Source of the DNA: CAYXAA01 sp964462985
GTDB taxonomy: Bacteria > Pseudomonadota > Alphaproteobacteria > Rhizobiales > Stappiaceae
NCBI GenBank assembly: GCA_964462985.1
Contig: CAYXAA010000003.1
Location: 62,001 to 126,000, forward strand
Length of the DNA stretch: 64,000 nt
Reading direction: 5' to 3'
The notes beneath the pieces are model-generated. The model worked only from the letters and a program-made list of their open reading frames with translations, was not told where the DNA came from and searched no databases. Position numbers and translations under genes: made by a program. Position 1 is the first letter of the stretch. Every line of letters starts with the position of its first letter. Positions 17,186-26,145 of this stretch are shown one piece after another.

Positions 17186-17772
17186 CCGATCAGTCCGATC
17201 ACGCCGACAAGCAGCCCCACCGCGAAAGCAGCGAACGGCCGCCAGATTCCCCGCAGATTCGGCACCGGCGGCGGCGCCGTGGCTTCAGCTTCCGCCTTTA
17301 CCCGGGCAGCGTGCTCTGCGGCCGCATGTCCGCGAATGTGCTTGCTGAGCCAGTCGCCTTCGACCGCCCGCTCTCTTTCGAGAACCCGTTCGGCGATGTA
17401 CTCGGTGATGGCATCCGCCATGTCGTCGATCTCGCCGGTCTCCAGGATGACGGTGCGGCCGAGACGGGTGTCCTTGACAAAGCGGTAGGTCCGCTTGTCG
17501 CGTCCCATCACGACATGGCTGGTGACGTCGATCCAAAGCCGCGGTGTGGATCCGGGAACGATCTGGAACGAGAACTGGTCGTCGTCCTCCGGAACCTCCT
17601 GGAAGACGTCCTGCAGCTCTTCGGCCAGCATCTCGAGTCGTGCGCGCTCCGACTCCTGCAGTTCGACCACCACATCGGTGCGCTCCACCTCGGCGAGACG
17701 GACCTTGCGAATGGCCTCCCTCAGGCTCCGCACCTTGGCGTGCGGGACCACATTGTCGCGCGATCTGGTCAT
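17155..17772 (-). CDS. Conserved hypothetical protein with C-terminal membrane anchor
   Basis: This 205-aa protein has an acidic, helical first half (VELQESERARLEMLAEELQD and VFQEVPEDDDQFSFQIVPGS). A compact domain follows (RLWIDVTSHVVMGRDKRTYR, GRTVILETGEIDDMADAITEYIAE), then an Ala/Glu-rich linker and one tail helix (FAAFAVGLLVGVIGLIGYAWFF). I recognise the architecture from Rhizobiales but know no function. It is tail-anchored with the main domain inside. Its 3' end overlaps the metallophosphoesterase gene tail-to-tail by 31 bp. Confidence 0.75.
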   Translation of the reverse strand: MTRSRDNVVPHAKVRSLREAIRKVRLAEVERTDVVVELQESERARLEMLAEELQDVFQEVPEDDDQFSFQIVPGSTPRLWIDVTSHVVMGRDKRTYRFVKDTRLGRTVILETGEIDDMADAITEYIAERVLERERAVEGDWLSKHIRGHAAAEHAARVKAEAEATAPPPVPNLRGIWRPFAAFAVGLLVGVIGLIGYAWFFNPLN

Positions 17773-17916
17773 TCCGAGTTCCGATCGATTCAGGTAAACG
17801 AAGCCTTAAGGGACATGATTACCATACTGTGAGTCTCACGGAAGAGCATGGCGGCCCCCCGCGGCCGCTTTCGACATACAAATCCGGCAGCATGGTTAAC
17901 ACGAACCGGAGGGCCC

Positions 17917-18408
17917 ATGGCTGTAAGCAGAAGTATCGAGCGTGTCACCGCAGCGGCGCAACGTGCGGGACTTGAAATCGTTCCTCAGGAGATGCCCTCG
18001 TCCACAAGAACCGCCATGGACGCGGCCGCAGCATGCGGTTGTGAGGTTGGTCAGATCGTCAAGTCGCTCGTCTTTCTGGGTAAGGACAGCGGCCGGCCCT
18101 ATCTCCTGCTGGTCTCGGGTGCGAATCGCGTCGATGAGACGGCGATCGCCGCCGAAATCGGCGAATCGCTGGTGCGTCCGGACGGGCGGCAGGTCCGCGA
18201 GCTCACCGGTTTTGCAATCGGTGGCATTCCGCCGTTCGGCCATGCCTGCGCCATGGAAACGCTCATGGACCCCGATCTCGACCGCTATGCAAACGTCTGG
18301 GCCGCCGCCGGAACGCCCCACGCGGTGTTCAACATCACGCCAGATGCCTTGCGGGCGGCGACCGGCGCGCGCACGGTGCGGATGAACGGCGCCCCGGCGA
18401 CAGCGTGA
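17917..18408 (+). CDS. YbaK/EbsC-family aminoacyl-tRNA deacylase
   Basis: The 163-aa protein matches the YbaK/ProX-like editing domain that hydrolyses mischarged aminoacyl-tRNAs. Visible features are MPSSTRTAMDAAAACGCEVG, QIVKSLVFLGKDSGRPYLLL with the key Lys of the deacylase pocket, and VRELTGFAIGGIPPFGHA. The ATG at 17917 is preceded by CCGGAGGG; an upstream ATG in frame is not conserved. The tRNA target is not evident from sequence. Confidence 0.9.
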   Translation: MAVSRSIERVTAAAQRAGLEIVPQEMPSSTRTAMDAAAACGCEVGQIVKSLVFLGKDSGRPYLLLVSGANRVDETAIAAEIGESLVRPDGRQVRELTGFAIGGIPPFGHACAMETLMDPDLDRYANVWAAAGTPHAVFNITPDALRAATGARTVRMNGAPATA

Positions 18409-18499
18409 CCATCTTTACGACAGGTTAACGGAAGATCGCCATGCTTGGTGGGTGATCACCCTCCTTTTCCCGCCGGCGCGCGGCAACGGAGATGCAGAC

Positions 18500-18784
18500 G
18501 TGGCCAAGATCGGCTCCTCGTTCGGCTCGGCGCCATCGCTATACGATCGCACCCATGCCTGGCGGATGAAGCAGCGCGAACACAACGAATCGTACCTCTC
18601 CCGGGCCGCAACGACCGCGACCCTCTTCGTAACGAACACAAGCTCCGTACAGGGCATGACACAACTTGCGTTTCAGCAGGCCATGCAGCGTCTGCAGGCG
18701 GAGGCCAAGGCCAGGATTGACGAGCAGACCAAATCCCTCGATGCCATCAATCAGGCCCTCAGCTCCGTCGACGTCACCGCGTGA
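18500..18784 (+). CDS. Hypothetical protein, 94 aa
   Basis: A GTG at 18500 preceded by CGGAGA opens a 94-aa frame: VAKIGSSFGSAPSLYDRTHA, then LSRAATTATLFVTNTSSVQG, then helical AFQQAMQRLQAEAKARIDEQ. It has no membrane segment, no cysteines, and amphipathic helices in its second half. Codon usage looks coding. It ends 21 bp from the convergent flhA stop, so a flagellar link is possible but unproven. An upstream ATG at 18452 would add 16 residues of unlikely composition. Confidence 0.6.
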   Translation: MAKIGSSFGSAPSLYDRTHAWRMKQREHNESYLSRAATTATLFVTNTSSVQGMTQLAFQQAMQRLQAEAKARIDEQTKSLDAINQALSSVDVTA

Positions 18785-18805
18785 CCGCAGCGTGAGGTGA
18801 TGCTG

Positions 18806-20974
18806 CTAAACCGATCCGACGGTCTTCAACCGCACCTTCGGGTGGACCTCGCTCTGGCTCATCACGGTGGTGTGGGCGCGGAAGCGCTCGACGATCGAAC
18901 GCACGAACGGCCGGGTCTGCGCTGACGTCAGCAACACGGGTACCTCACCAATCTCCGCCGCTTTTTCGAAGGCCTCCCGGACAAGCCGGACAAACTCCTG
19001 CAGTTTCGACGGAGCCATCGCCAGACTGCGATCATCGCCATCACCGACAATCGATTCCAGGAATGCCTGCTCCCACTGCGGCGAGAGCGCGATCAGCGGC
19101 AGGTAGCCGCCAGGCGCCTGGTTGGCGGCGCAGATCTGACGCGCAAGGCGTGTGCGTACGTGCTCGGCGATCGCCTGCGGATTGCGCGTGAAGCCAGTGG
19201 CCTCGGCAATGCCCTCCAGGATGGTTCCGAGGTCGCGCACGGAGATCCGCTCGGCAAGCAGTGCCTGCAGCACCCGCTGTACACCCGAAACCGTAATCTG
19301 CGACGGGATGATGTCCTCCACCAGCTTGGCCTGCTCGCCGGGGATCTCCTTCAGTAGCTTCTGCACGTCGGCGTAGGTCAACAGTTCGGCGACATTGGCG
19401 CGGATCGTCTCGGTCAGGTGCGTCGCCAGCACCGTCGCCGGGTCCACGACCGTGTAGCCGCTCAGCGCCGCATCCTCGCGATATTGCGGCTCGACCCAGG
19501 TCGCCGGCAGGCCGAAGGTCGGCTCCGTGGTGTGGGTGCCGGGCAGCTTCACCTGCCCGCCCTGCGGGTCCATCACCATGAAATGTCGCGGATAGAGCAC
19601 GCCCTGGCCGGCCGCGACTTCCTTGACCTTGATGACGTAGTCGTTGGGGCCGAGCTGGATGTTGTCGAGGATCCGCACCGGCGGCATGATCACGCCCATG
19701 TCGCTGGCAATCTGGCGCCGGAGCGCCTTGATCTGCTCCGTCAGTTGATCGCCTTCGGCGCCGCCGTTGATCAGCGGCAGCAAGGCGTAGCCTAGTTCAA
19801 TGCGCAGCTCATCCATCCTGAGCGCATCGGAAATCGGCGGCTCTGACGGCGCCTTCGGCGCCGCGGCCTCTGCCACCTTCTGGGCTTCGGCGATTTCCTG
19901 GACCTCGTGCTGGCGGGTAACCCGAAATGCCAGCCAGCCGGCGAGCCCGGCAAGCGCCAGGAACGGCATCATCGGAATGCCCGGCAGCAGCGACAGAACG
20001 ACCATGACGAAGGAAGACATGCCCAGCGCTTTGGGATAGCCGGAGAGCTGCGAGGCGAGCGCCTTGTCCGCAGCACCCTGCACCCCCGCCTTCGACACCA
20101 GGAGTCCGGCGGCCGTCGACACGATCAGCGCCGGTATCTGCGACACCAGACCGTCGCCGATGGTGAGCAGCGTGTAGGTGTGGGCCGCGTCCGCAAACGA
20201 AAGATCCATCTGTGCGACGCCGATGATGATGCCGCCGACGATGTTGATGAACGTGATCAGCAGGCCGGCGATCGCATCGCCGCGCACGAACTTCGATGCG
20301 CCGTCCATTGCGCCGAAGAAGGAGGATTCGTCCTCGAGGGTCTTGCGCCGCTGCCGCGCGGTCGCCTCGTCGATCAGCCCGGCCGAGAGATCGGCGTCGA
20401 TCGCCATTTGCTTGCCCGGCATGGCGTCGAGGGTAAAGCGGGCAGCGACTTCCGCGATGCGGCCGGAGCCTTTTGTGATGACCACAAAGTTCACGATCAC
20501 CAGGATCGAGAACACGATGATGCCGATGACGAAATTGCCGCCCATGACGAAGTTGCCGAAGGCTTCGATCACGTGGCCGGCCGCCGAGGTTCCCTCGTGC
20601 CCGTTGGCGAGGATGAGGCGCGTCGACGCGAGGTTAAGCGCCAGACGCAGCATCGTCGCGATCAGGAGCACCGTCGGGAACGACGAGAACTCCAGCGGGT
20701 GCTGAATGAACAGCCCCGTCATCAGGATCAGCACCGAGAAGATCAGCGAGATCGCCAGGAACATGTCCAGCATCACCGCCGGCATCGGCAGGATGAGCAG
20801 GACAAGAATGACCATGACAGCGACAGCGAGGCCAAGATCCCCGCGCCGAACCACGGTCCAAAGCTCCGAAAGACCCGGAAGGCTCGCCAGAAACGCCGGG
20901 CCGTTCGCCGCCGCCGTTCCGGATACCGCAGCCTTGCTCGCAACTGCCGGCACGTCGGCCGTCACTTCACTCAT
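18806..20974 (-). CDS. flhA: Flagellar export gate protein FlhA
   Basis: FlhA (722 aa) forms the nonameric export gate of the flagellar type III secretion system in the inner membrane. The N-terminal about 330 residues hold eight helices and the FHIPEP signature region: MLRLALNLASTRLILANGHE, FGNFVMGGNFVIGIIVFSIL and RFTLDAMPGKQMAIDADLSA. The C-terminal cytoplasmic domain has ELRIELGYALLPLINGGA and YPRHFMVMDPQGG. The length is normal. It lies 31 bp after flbD on the same strand, as in Caulobacter-like flagellar clusters, and is probably transcribed with it. Confidence 0.97.
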   Translation of the reverse strand: MSEVTADVPAVASKAAVSGTAAANGPAFLASLPGLSELWTVVRRGDLGLAVAVMVILVLLILPMPAVMLDMFLAISLIFSVLILMTGLFIQHPLEFSSFPTVLLIATMLRLALNLASTRLILANGHEGTSAAGHVIEAFGNFVMGGNFVIGIIVFSILVIVNFVVITKGSGRIAEVAARFTLDAMPGKQMAIDADLSAGLIDEATARQRRKTLEDESSFFGAMDGASKFVRGDAIAGLLITFINIVGGIIIGVAQMDLSFADAAHTYTLLTIGDGLVSQIPALIVSTAAGLLVSKAGVQGAADKALASQLSGYPKALGMSSFVMVVLSLLPGIPMMPFLALAGLAGWLAFRVTRQHEVQEIAEAQKVAEAAAPKAPSEPPISDALRMDELRIELGYALLPLINGGAEGDQLTEQIKALRRQIASDMGVIMPPVRILDNIQLGPNDYVIKVKEVAAGQGVLYPRHFMVMDPQGGQVKLPGTHTTEPTFGLPATWVEPQYREDAALSGYTVVDPATVLATHLTETIRANVAELLTYADVQKLLKEIPGEQAKLVEDIIPSQITVSGVQRVLQALLAERISVRDLGTILEGIAEATGFTRNPQAIAEHVRTRLARQICAANQAPGGYLPLIALSPQWEQAFLESIVGDGDDRSLAMAPSKLQEFVRLVREAFEKAAEIGEVPVLLTSAQTRPFVRSIVERFRAHTTVMSQSEVHPKVRLKTVGSV

Positions 20975-21005
20975 GACCCCGCCCCATCACCTGCCTGCGC
21001 CAACG

Positions 21006-22367
21006 TCAAAAGCTCGCCGCCCTGGCCTCCCCCGGGCCGGGGATTTCTATGCCTTCGTCCGAATACTGGTTGAGCTTGTTGCGCAGCGTACGGATAGAGA
21101 TGCCAAGGATCCTGGCCGCGTGGGTCCGGTTGCCGAGGCAATGATCGAGCGTGTCAAGGATGAGGTCGCGCTCGACATCGGCCACCGTCCGCCCGACCAG
21201 CACCCGCGTCACCGCTTCCGCGGTCGCCGCGGCCACGGCCGCCGGACCGCCGTGGCCGGTCAGGGGGCTGCCATCGGGCATCCGGATCGCATCGAGTCCG
21301 ATTTCCGCTCCCTCGGCAAGGAGCACGGCGCGATGCATGGTGTTCTCCAGCTCACGCACGTTTCCAGGCCAGGGATTGGCGGCAAGTGCGCGGCGCGCAT
21401 CGGCGGAAATCGGCCGGACGGGATAGCCGTTAATCTCGGAATAGCGCTGCACGAAATGCTCCGACAACGCGATGATGTCGGCCGGGCGCTGGCGCAGCGG
21501 CGGCAGCTTGAGATTGACGACGTTGAGCCGGTAGAGCAGATCCTCGCGGAAGCTGCCGGAGCGTACCGCCTCGGCAAGATCGCGGTTGGATGTGGCGATG
21601 ATGCGGATGTCCACGGGCACGGGCCGTGTGCCTCCGACCCTGTCGATGACCCGCTCCTGCAGCGCGCGCAGAAGCTTGGCCTGCAGCCGGACATCCATCT
21701 CGGAGATCTCGTCAAGCAGCAGCGTGCCGCCGTCGGCCTCCTCGAACTTGCCGATGCGGCGCGCCACGGCCCCGGTGAAGGCCCCCTTCTCATGGCCGAA
21801 CAGCTCCGATTCCAGCAGCTGCTCCGGGATGGCGGCACAGTTGATCGATATGAACGGCTTCTGCGCCCGCATCGAGCGGCTGTGGACGTAGCGCGCGATC
21901 ACCTCCTTGCCCGATCCCGACTCGCCTGTGATCAGCACCGACGCGTCCGATGGCGCGATCTGCTCGGCCAGCCGGACCACGGCCGCCATTGCCTCGTCGC
22001 GGTAGATGATGGCGCTGCGCTCCTGCGCCACCGCCGCAAGCACCGCTGCAATCAGCTCCGGATCGGGCGGCAGTGGGATATACTCCTTCGCACCGCTGCG
22101 GATTGCCTTCACGGCGGCCGCCGCGTCGGTCTTGACGCCGCAAGCCACGATCGGCAGGTGGATCCGCTCCCGGTTCAACCGTTCGATCAGGTCGGAAATA
22201 TCCAGGGCCACGTCGATCATGAGCAGATCGGCGCCGCGTCCGGAGCGCAGCACCTTGAGCGCTTCGTCCAGATCGCCGGCATGGGTGACAGAGGCGCCAC
22301 GGTCCATGGCCATTTTCGACGCGGCGGTGAGTTGCCCGCCAAGCGTTCCGACGATGAGCAGTCGCAT
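21006..22367 (-). CDS. flbD: Sigma-54 activator FlbD (flagellar response-regulator-like)
   Basis: The 453-aa NtrC-type activator has a receiver-like domain (1-115), an AAA+ domain and a Fis-type helix-turn-helix. Walker A is GESGSGKE (148-155), the sigma-54 contact loop GAFTGA is at 195-200, and Walker B is TLLLDE (215-220). The DNA-binding end reads HAARILGISIRTLRNKL. The receiver keeps Asp52 but lacks the acidic pair near the N-terminus (LLIVGTLGG) and the usual Lys. FlbD in Caulobacter activates late flagellar genes and represses fliF. I start at MRLLIVG; the longer frame runs through fliN out of phase. Confidence 0.93.
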   Translation of the reverse strand: MRLLIVGTLGGQLTAASKMAMDRGASVTHAGDLDEALKVLRSGRGADLLMIDVALDISDLIERLNRERIHLPIVACGVKTDAAAAVKAIRSGAKEYIPLPPDPELIAAVLAAVAQERSAIIYRDEAMAAVVRLAEQIAPSDASVLITGESGSGKEVIARYVHSRSMRAQKPFISINCAAIPEQLLESELFGHEKGAFTGAVARRIGKFEEADGGTLLLDEISEMDVRLQAKLLRALQERVIDRVGGTRPVPVDIRIIATSNRDLAEAVRSGSFREDLLYRLNVVNLKLPPLRQRPADIIALSEHFVQRYSEINGYPVRPISADARRALAANPWPGNVRELENTMHRAVLLAEGAEIGLDAIRMPDGSPLTGHGGPAAVAAATAEAVTRVLVGRTVADVERDLILDTLDHCLGNRTHAARILGISIRTLRNKLNQYSDEGIEIPGPGEARAASF

Positions 22368-22390
22368 GAGGCGTCTCCCGCGTTGCCCGA

Positions 22391-22735
22391 TCAGCGATCG
22401 GACTTGATGATTTCCGTCATGGTGACACCGAGCTTGTCCTCGACCAGCACGACCTCGCCGCGCGCCACCAAGCGGTCGTTGACGTAGATGTCGATGGCCT
22501 CGCCGACTTTGCGGTCGAGTTCCAAAACGGTGCCCGAGGCAAGCTTGAGCAGGTCGGAGACGTGCATGCGCGAGTGGCCGAGCACAGCCGAGATCTGCAC
22601 CGGCACGTCGAAGACGGCCTCCAGATCGGCCGCCCCTCGGGCCTGCGCATGATCCTCGTCGGGATCCCGAGCCTTTTCGAGTGTCTCGAGTTCGTCCAGC
22701 GGAATGCCGGTGTCCAGGTCCTTGGAAGCGCTCAT
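22391..22735 (-). CDS. fliN: Flagellar motor switch protein FliN
   Basis: FliN (114 aa) is part of the C-ring switch on the cytoplasmic face of the motor. The SpoA-type domain is clear: LEAVFDVPVQISAVLGHSRM, LLKLASGTVLELDRKVGEAI and DIYVNDRLVARGEVVLVEDK. The N-terminal 35 residues are a variable acidic leader, as in other alphaproteobacterial FliN. The ATG overlaps the fliH stop by 4 bp, so the genes are translationally coupled; a longer frame runs back into fliH and is not real. Confidence 0.96.
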   Translation of the reverse strand: MSASKDLDTGIPLDELETLEKARDPDEDHAQARGAADLEAVFDVPVQISAVLGHSRMHVSDLLKLASGTVLELDRKVGEAIDIYVNDRLVARGEVVLVEDKLGVTMTEIIKSDR

Positions 22736-23454
22736 GGCTGATCCTTTGCAATCGCGTCGGCGCCGGCCGTGGTGGCGCTCGCACGTTTTGCTTCGAAATA
22801 CCGTTTGGCGGCCTGATCGATCTGACGCTCGATCGTCTTGCGGTCGCGAACGAGCCCCCCGTCCGCCCACTCGATCCTGCAATCACCGCGCTCCAGATCG
22901 GGCTCGCCGAGAATAACGAGGCGTCCCTCAAACCCTTTCTCGTGCACCAGCGGGTCAAGCCGCGCCTTGAGCGCCTCGACATCGGTCTCTCTGACCCGGA
23001 TGACGAGATGCGGGGCCCGGCGCAGCGGCCCGAGACAATCGGAGATCAGGGCGACGATCTCGCCGAGGGGTTCACGCGCGATCAGATGGGCACAGATTCG
23101 GCGTGCCGCCAAGAAGCTGAGGGCGACGGCATTCTTCTCGTGCCGCGCCTGTTCGATGTCGAGCCGGTCGATCAGCGTTGCAATTTCGTGGGCAAGGTTC
23201 GCGGTCTCGGTTGAGAGCCTGGTTTCGGCCGTCTCCGCTGCATCGGCTCGTCCCTTCGCCAGCCCGCGCTCGAACGCCCGCTCCTCCGCCGCCCGCACGA
23301 GCTTCTCATGCTCGGTCAGCGGCAGCATCGGGACCTCCGGCTCGGCCGGCGCGGCCGACGGCGCCTCGCGCGAAATCTCAGGCGCGGAGAAGTCCGTGTT
23401 GAACAGAAAGCGGGACGGCTTCATCCTGTGGCCCATTGATCTCGTCGTCATCAT
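22732..23454 (-). CDS. fliH: Flagellar export regulator FliH (FlbE)
   Basis: The 240-aa protein sits at the fliH/flbE position between fliG and fliN. It has a proline-rich N-terminus (SREAPSAAPAEPEVPMLPLT), a charged helix (LVRAAEERAFERGLAKGRAD) and the FliH C-terminal domain ending in DCRIEWADGGLVRDRKTIER. FliH dimers hold the export ATPase FliI near the export gate. FliH is poorly conserved, so the call rests on domain character plus gene order. Start ATG at 23454; MKPSRF at 23424 is an alternative. Confidence 0.88.
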   Translation of the reverse strand: MMTTRSMGHRMKPSRFLFNTDFSAPEISREAPSAAPAEPEVPMLPLTEHEKLVRAAEERAFERGLAKGRADAAETAETRLSTETANLAHEIATLIDRLDIEQARHEKNAVALSFLAARRICAHLIAREPLGEIVALISDCLGPLRRAPHLVIRVRETDVEALKARLDPLVHEKGFEGRLVILGEPDLERGDCRIEWADGGLVRDRKTIERQIDQAAKRYFEAKRASATTAGADAIAKDQP

Positions 23455-23458
23455 TGCG

Positions 23459-24517
23459 TCAGTAGATCAGCTCGTCGTCGCCCTTGGACTTGGTCAGCAT
23501 GATCTCGCCTTTCGCCGCGAGATCTTTTGCGATCGCGACCATGCCCGATTGCGCTTCGTCGACGTCGCGCAGCCGGATCGGGCCGAGCGCCTCCATATCG
23601 TCCTTGAGCAGCTTCGCTGCGCGGGCGGACATATTGGAGAAGAAGAACCCGCGCACGGCTTCACTCGCCCCCTTGAGAGCGATGGCAAGACGGTCCTTCT
23701 CCACGTTGCGCAGCAGTGTCTGGGCGCTTGCAGAATCGAGCTTCATCAAGTCGTCGAAGGTGAACATCAACGTCTTGATGCGTTCGGCCGATTCGCGACT
23801 CTCCTCCTCGAGCGCAGCGAGGAACCGTGCTTCCGTCTGACGGTCGAAGTTGTTGAAGATTTCCGCCATCATCTCGTGGCTGTCGCGCCGGCTCGTGTTG
23901 GTCAGGTTCGACATGAACTCGATGCGCAGCGTCTGCTCGACCTTCTCCAACACCTCCTTCTGCACCGCCTCCATCTTCAGCATCCGGTTTACGACTTCGA
24001 GCGCCAGCTCTTCGGGTAGGATCGACAGCACTCGGGCGGCATGATCGGGCTTGATCTTGGACAGGACCACCGCGACCGTCTGCGGGTATTCGTTCTTCAG
24101 GTAGTTGGCGAGAATGTTCTCCTGCACGTTGGAGAGCTTCTCCCACATGTTGCGCCCCGCCGGACCGCGGATCTCTTCCATGATGACGGCAACACGGTCG
24201 TCCGGCAGAAAGCTCGACAGCAGTCTTTCCGTGACATCGACGTTGCCGTTTAGCGCACCATTGCTCGAGATCTTCTTGACGAAGTCGACGAACAGCCCCT
24301 CCAGCATGGTCGGTGTTACGGGGCCGAGCCGGGCCATGGCGGCGGAGATCTGGCGAACCTCCACTTCGTCGAGCTGCTCCCAGATCCTGCGACCGTACCG
24401 CTCACCGAGAGCGAGCAGGAGCACCGCAGCCCGCTCTGCGCCCTGAAGCTCCCGTTCCTTCTCGTGCTGACTGATGGTCAGCTGCCGTGTGCTGAGATCC
24501 GGCCCCGCCATCGTCAT
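23459..24517 (-). CDS. fliG: Flagellar motor switch protein FliG
   Basis: FliG (352 aa) links the MS ring to the C-ring and receives torque from the stator. Its three domains are visible: AERAAVLLLALGERYGRRIW near the N-terminus, NEYPQTVAVVLSKIKPDHAA in the middle (the EHPQ-like motif reads EYPQ here), and FTFDDLMKLDSASAQTLLRN with its charged motor helix near the C-terminus. The ATG at 24517 overlaps the fliF stop (ATGA), which fixes the start. Confidence 0.96.
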   Translation of the reverse strand: MTMAGPDLSTRQLTISQHEKERELQGAERAAVLLLALGERYGRRIWEQLDEVEVRQISAAMARLGPVTPTMLEGLFVDFVKKISSNGALNGNVDVTERLLSSFLPDDRVAVIMEEIRGPAGRNMWEKLSNVQENILANYLKNEYPQTVAVVLSKIKPDHAARVLSILPEELALEVVNRMLKMEAVQKEVLEKVEQTLRIEFMSNLTNTSRRDSHEMMAEIFNNFDRQTEARFLAALEEESRESAERIKTLMFTFDDLMKLDSASAQTLLRNVEKDRLAIALKGASEAVRGFFFSNMSARAAKLLKDDMEALGPIRLRDVDEAQSGMVAIAKDLAAKGEIMLTKSKGDDELIY

Positions 24518-26145
24518 GCTGCCTCGTTCAGCCAGCCGCGGACGATGCTGACGGCTTCGTGAGGATATTCGTCGATGATCTCGCCCACCTTGGCGACCGT
24601 GGCGACCTGGATAGCGCCGGCGGCCTGTGCCTCTTCGAGCCAACCGATCCGCGGTTCCTCTTCCGCCTTCTCACCTTCCTCGGAGGCGGAATCCTCGATC
24701 AGGACAGTTCCGGGGATCGGCTGGCCGTCTGCGCCGATTAGCTGCGGCTGCTGCGGTTCGTCCACAGTGATGATGCGCTTGACCAGCGGCCGGACGGCGA
24801 AGAGCGTCAAGAGCAGTGCGACGAGGAGCAGCACGCCGAGCTCGATGAAGCGCATGAGATCGCCGCGGTCAAAGGCGAAAAGGTCGGGTGTGGGCTCCGT
24901 CAGCGTCGTGTGCGGGGCCTCGGCGAAGCGCAGGTTCACCACCTCGACAGTGTCGCCACGAGTTTGGTCGAAACCGACGGCAGAGCGTACCAGTACGGCA
25001 ATTCGCTCCAACTCGTCCGGCGTCCTCGGCTGATAGACCAACTCGTTGTTCTCGTCAGGGACGTAGACCCCATCCACCAGGACCGCCACGGAAATACGCT
25101 CGATGCTCCCGGCTTCGATGATTTCCGTCTTGGTGGATTTGGAGATCTCGTAGTTGATGATTTCCTCGGTCGTGCTGGCAACGTCCCGGTTGCCCGCGCC
25201 GTTCTGGACCTCGGCCTCAGGAAGCTGATTGCCTGCCGTCACCCCGGCCTCGCCCGACAGCGTGGAGGAGTTCTCCTCCCGGGTCTGGGTCGAGCGCACC
25301 ACCTGGCTTTCAGGATCGAAGCTTTCTAGCGTCTCCGTGATCCGGTTGTGATCGAGTTCGATGGCGACGCGCACCCGCGAGCGTCCGGTGCCCACCACGC
25401 TGTCGACAATTTCCTCGACCTGGCGGCGCAGGCGCTGCTCGATCTGGACCGACCGTTCCTGCAGGGCCGTGGCAACAAAACCCGCACCATCCTCGCCGTT
25501 GCCACTGGCCAGCAGGCGACCGCTTTCATCGACAATCGAGACGTGATCGGGGGTCATGCCTGCCACCGCGGCGGCAACGAGATGCTGGATGGCGCGCACC
25601 TGGCCCTGGTCCAGTGCGCCGCGCACCTTGAGCACGATCGAGGCTGTGGCTGGCTGGCGGTCGCGCTGAAACAGCTGGCGCTCGGGAATGACGAGGTGAA
25701 CCCGGGCCATTTGAACACGCTCGATGGCCCGGATGGTGCGCGCAAGCTCGCCTTCCAGCGCGCGCAGATGGTTGATGTTCTGCACGAAGCTGGTGGCGCC
25801 GAGAGTGTCCGTCTTGTCGAAGATCTCATAGCCGATCGAACCACCGGTAGGCAGGCCCTGCTCGGCGAGCCGCATTCTGGTGCGGAACACCTCGTCTTTG
25901 GGCACGAGCAGCGTCGCCCCATCGTGACGGATCTCGTGGACGACGCCGAGGCTCTCGAGCTGAGAGACGATCGCGGTGGAATCTTCGAAGGTCAGGTCTG
26001 TGTAAAGCGGGACCATCTGCGGCGCCGTCACGCGCAGAATGATGAAGGCGAAGATGCCGACGAGGACGGCCGCGACCGCGCCCATTGCAGCAAGACGCGC
26101 CGGCCCCAAGGTCTTCACGAGATCCGCAATGCCGTTCACGAACAC
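24514..26145 (-). CDS. fliF: Flagellar MS-ring protein FliF
   Basis: FliF (543 aa) builds the inner-membrane MS ring. An N-terminal helix (LAAMGAVAAVLVGIFAFIIL) precedes the YscJ/FliF domain (VPLYTDLTFEDSTAIVSQLE, GSIGYEIFDKTDTLGATSFV and ELARTIRAIERVQMARVHLV). The periplasmic ring domains follow, then a second helix (ELGVLLLVALLLTLFAVRPL) and a cytoplasmic tail that binds FliG. It heads the leftward operon fliF-fliG-fliH-fliN-flbD-(flhA). Confidence 0.97.
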   Translation of the reverse strand: MFVNGIADLVKTLGPARLAAMGAVAAVLVGIFAFIILRVTAPQMVPLYTDLTFEDSTAIVSQLESLGVVHEIRHDGATLLVPKDEVFRTRMRLAEQGLPTGGSIGYEIFDKTDTLGATSFVQNINHLRALEGELARTIRAIERVQMARVHLVIPERQLFQRDRQPATASIVLKVRGALDQGQVRAIQHLVAAAVAGMTPDHVSIVDESGRLLASGNGEDGAGFVATALQERSVQIEQRLRRQVEEIVDSVVGTGRSRVRVAIELDHNRITETLESFDPESQVVRSTQTREENSSTLSGEAGVTAGNQLPEAEVQNGAGNRDVASTTEEIINYEISKSTKTEIIEAGSIERISVAVLVDGVYVPDENNELVYQPRTPDELERIAVLVRSAVGFDQTRGDTVEVVNLRFAEAPHTTLTEPTPDLFAFDRGDLMRFIELGVLLLVALLLTLFAVRPLVKRIITVDEPQQPQLIGADGQPIPGTVLIEDSASEEGEKAEEEPRIGWLEEAQAAGAIQVATVAKVGEIIDEYPHEAVSIVRGWLNEAA

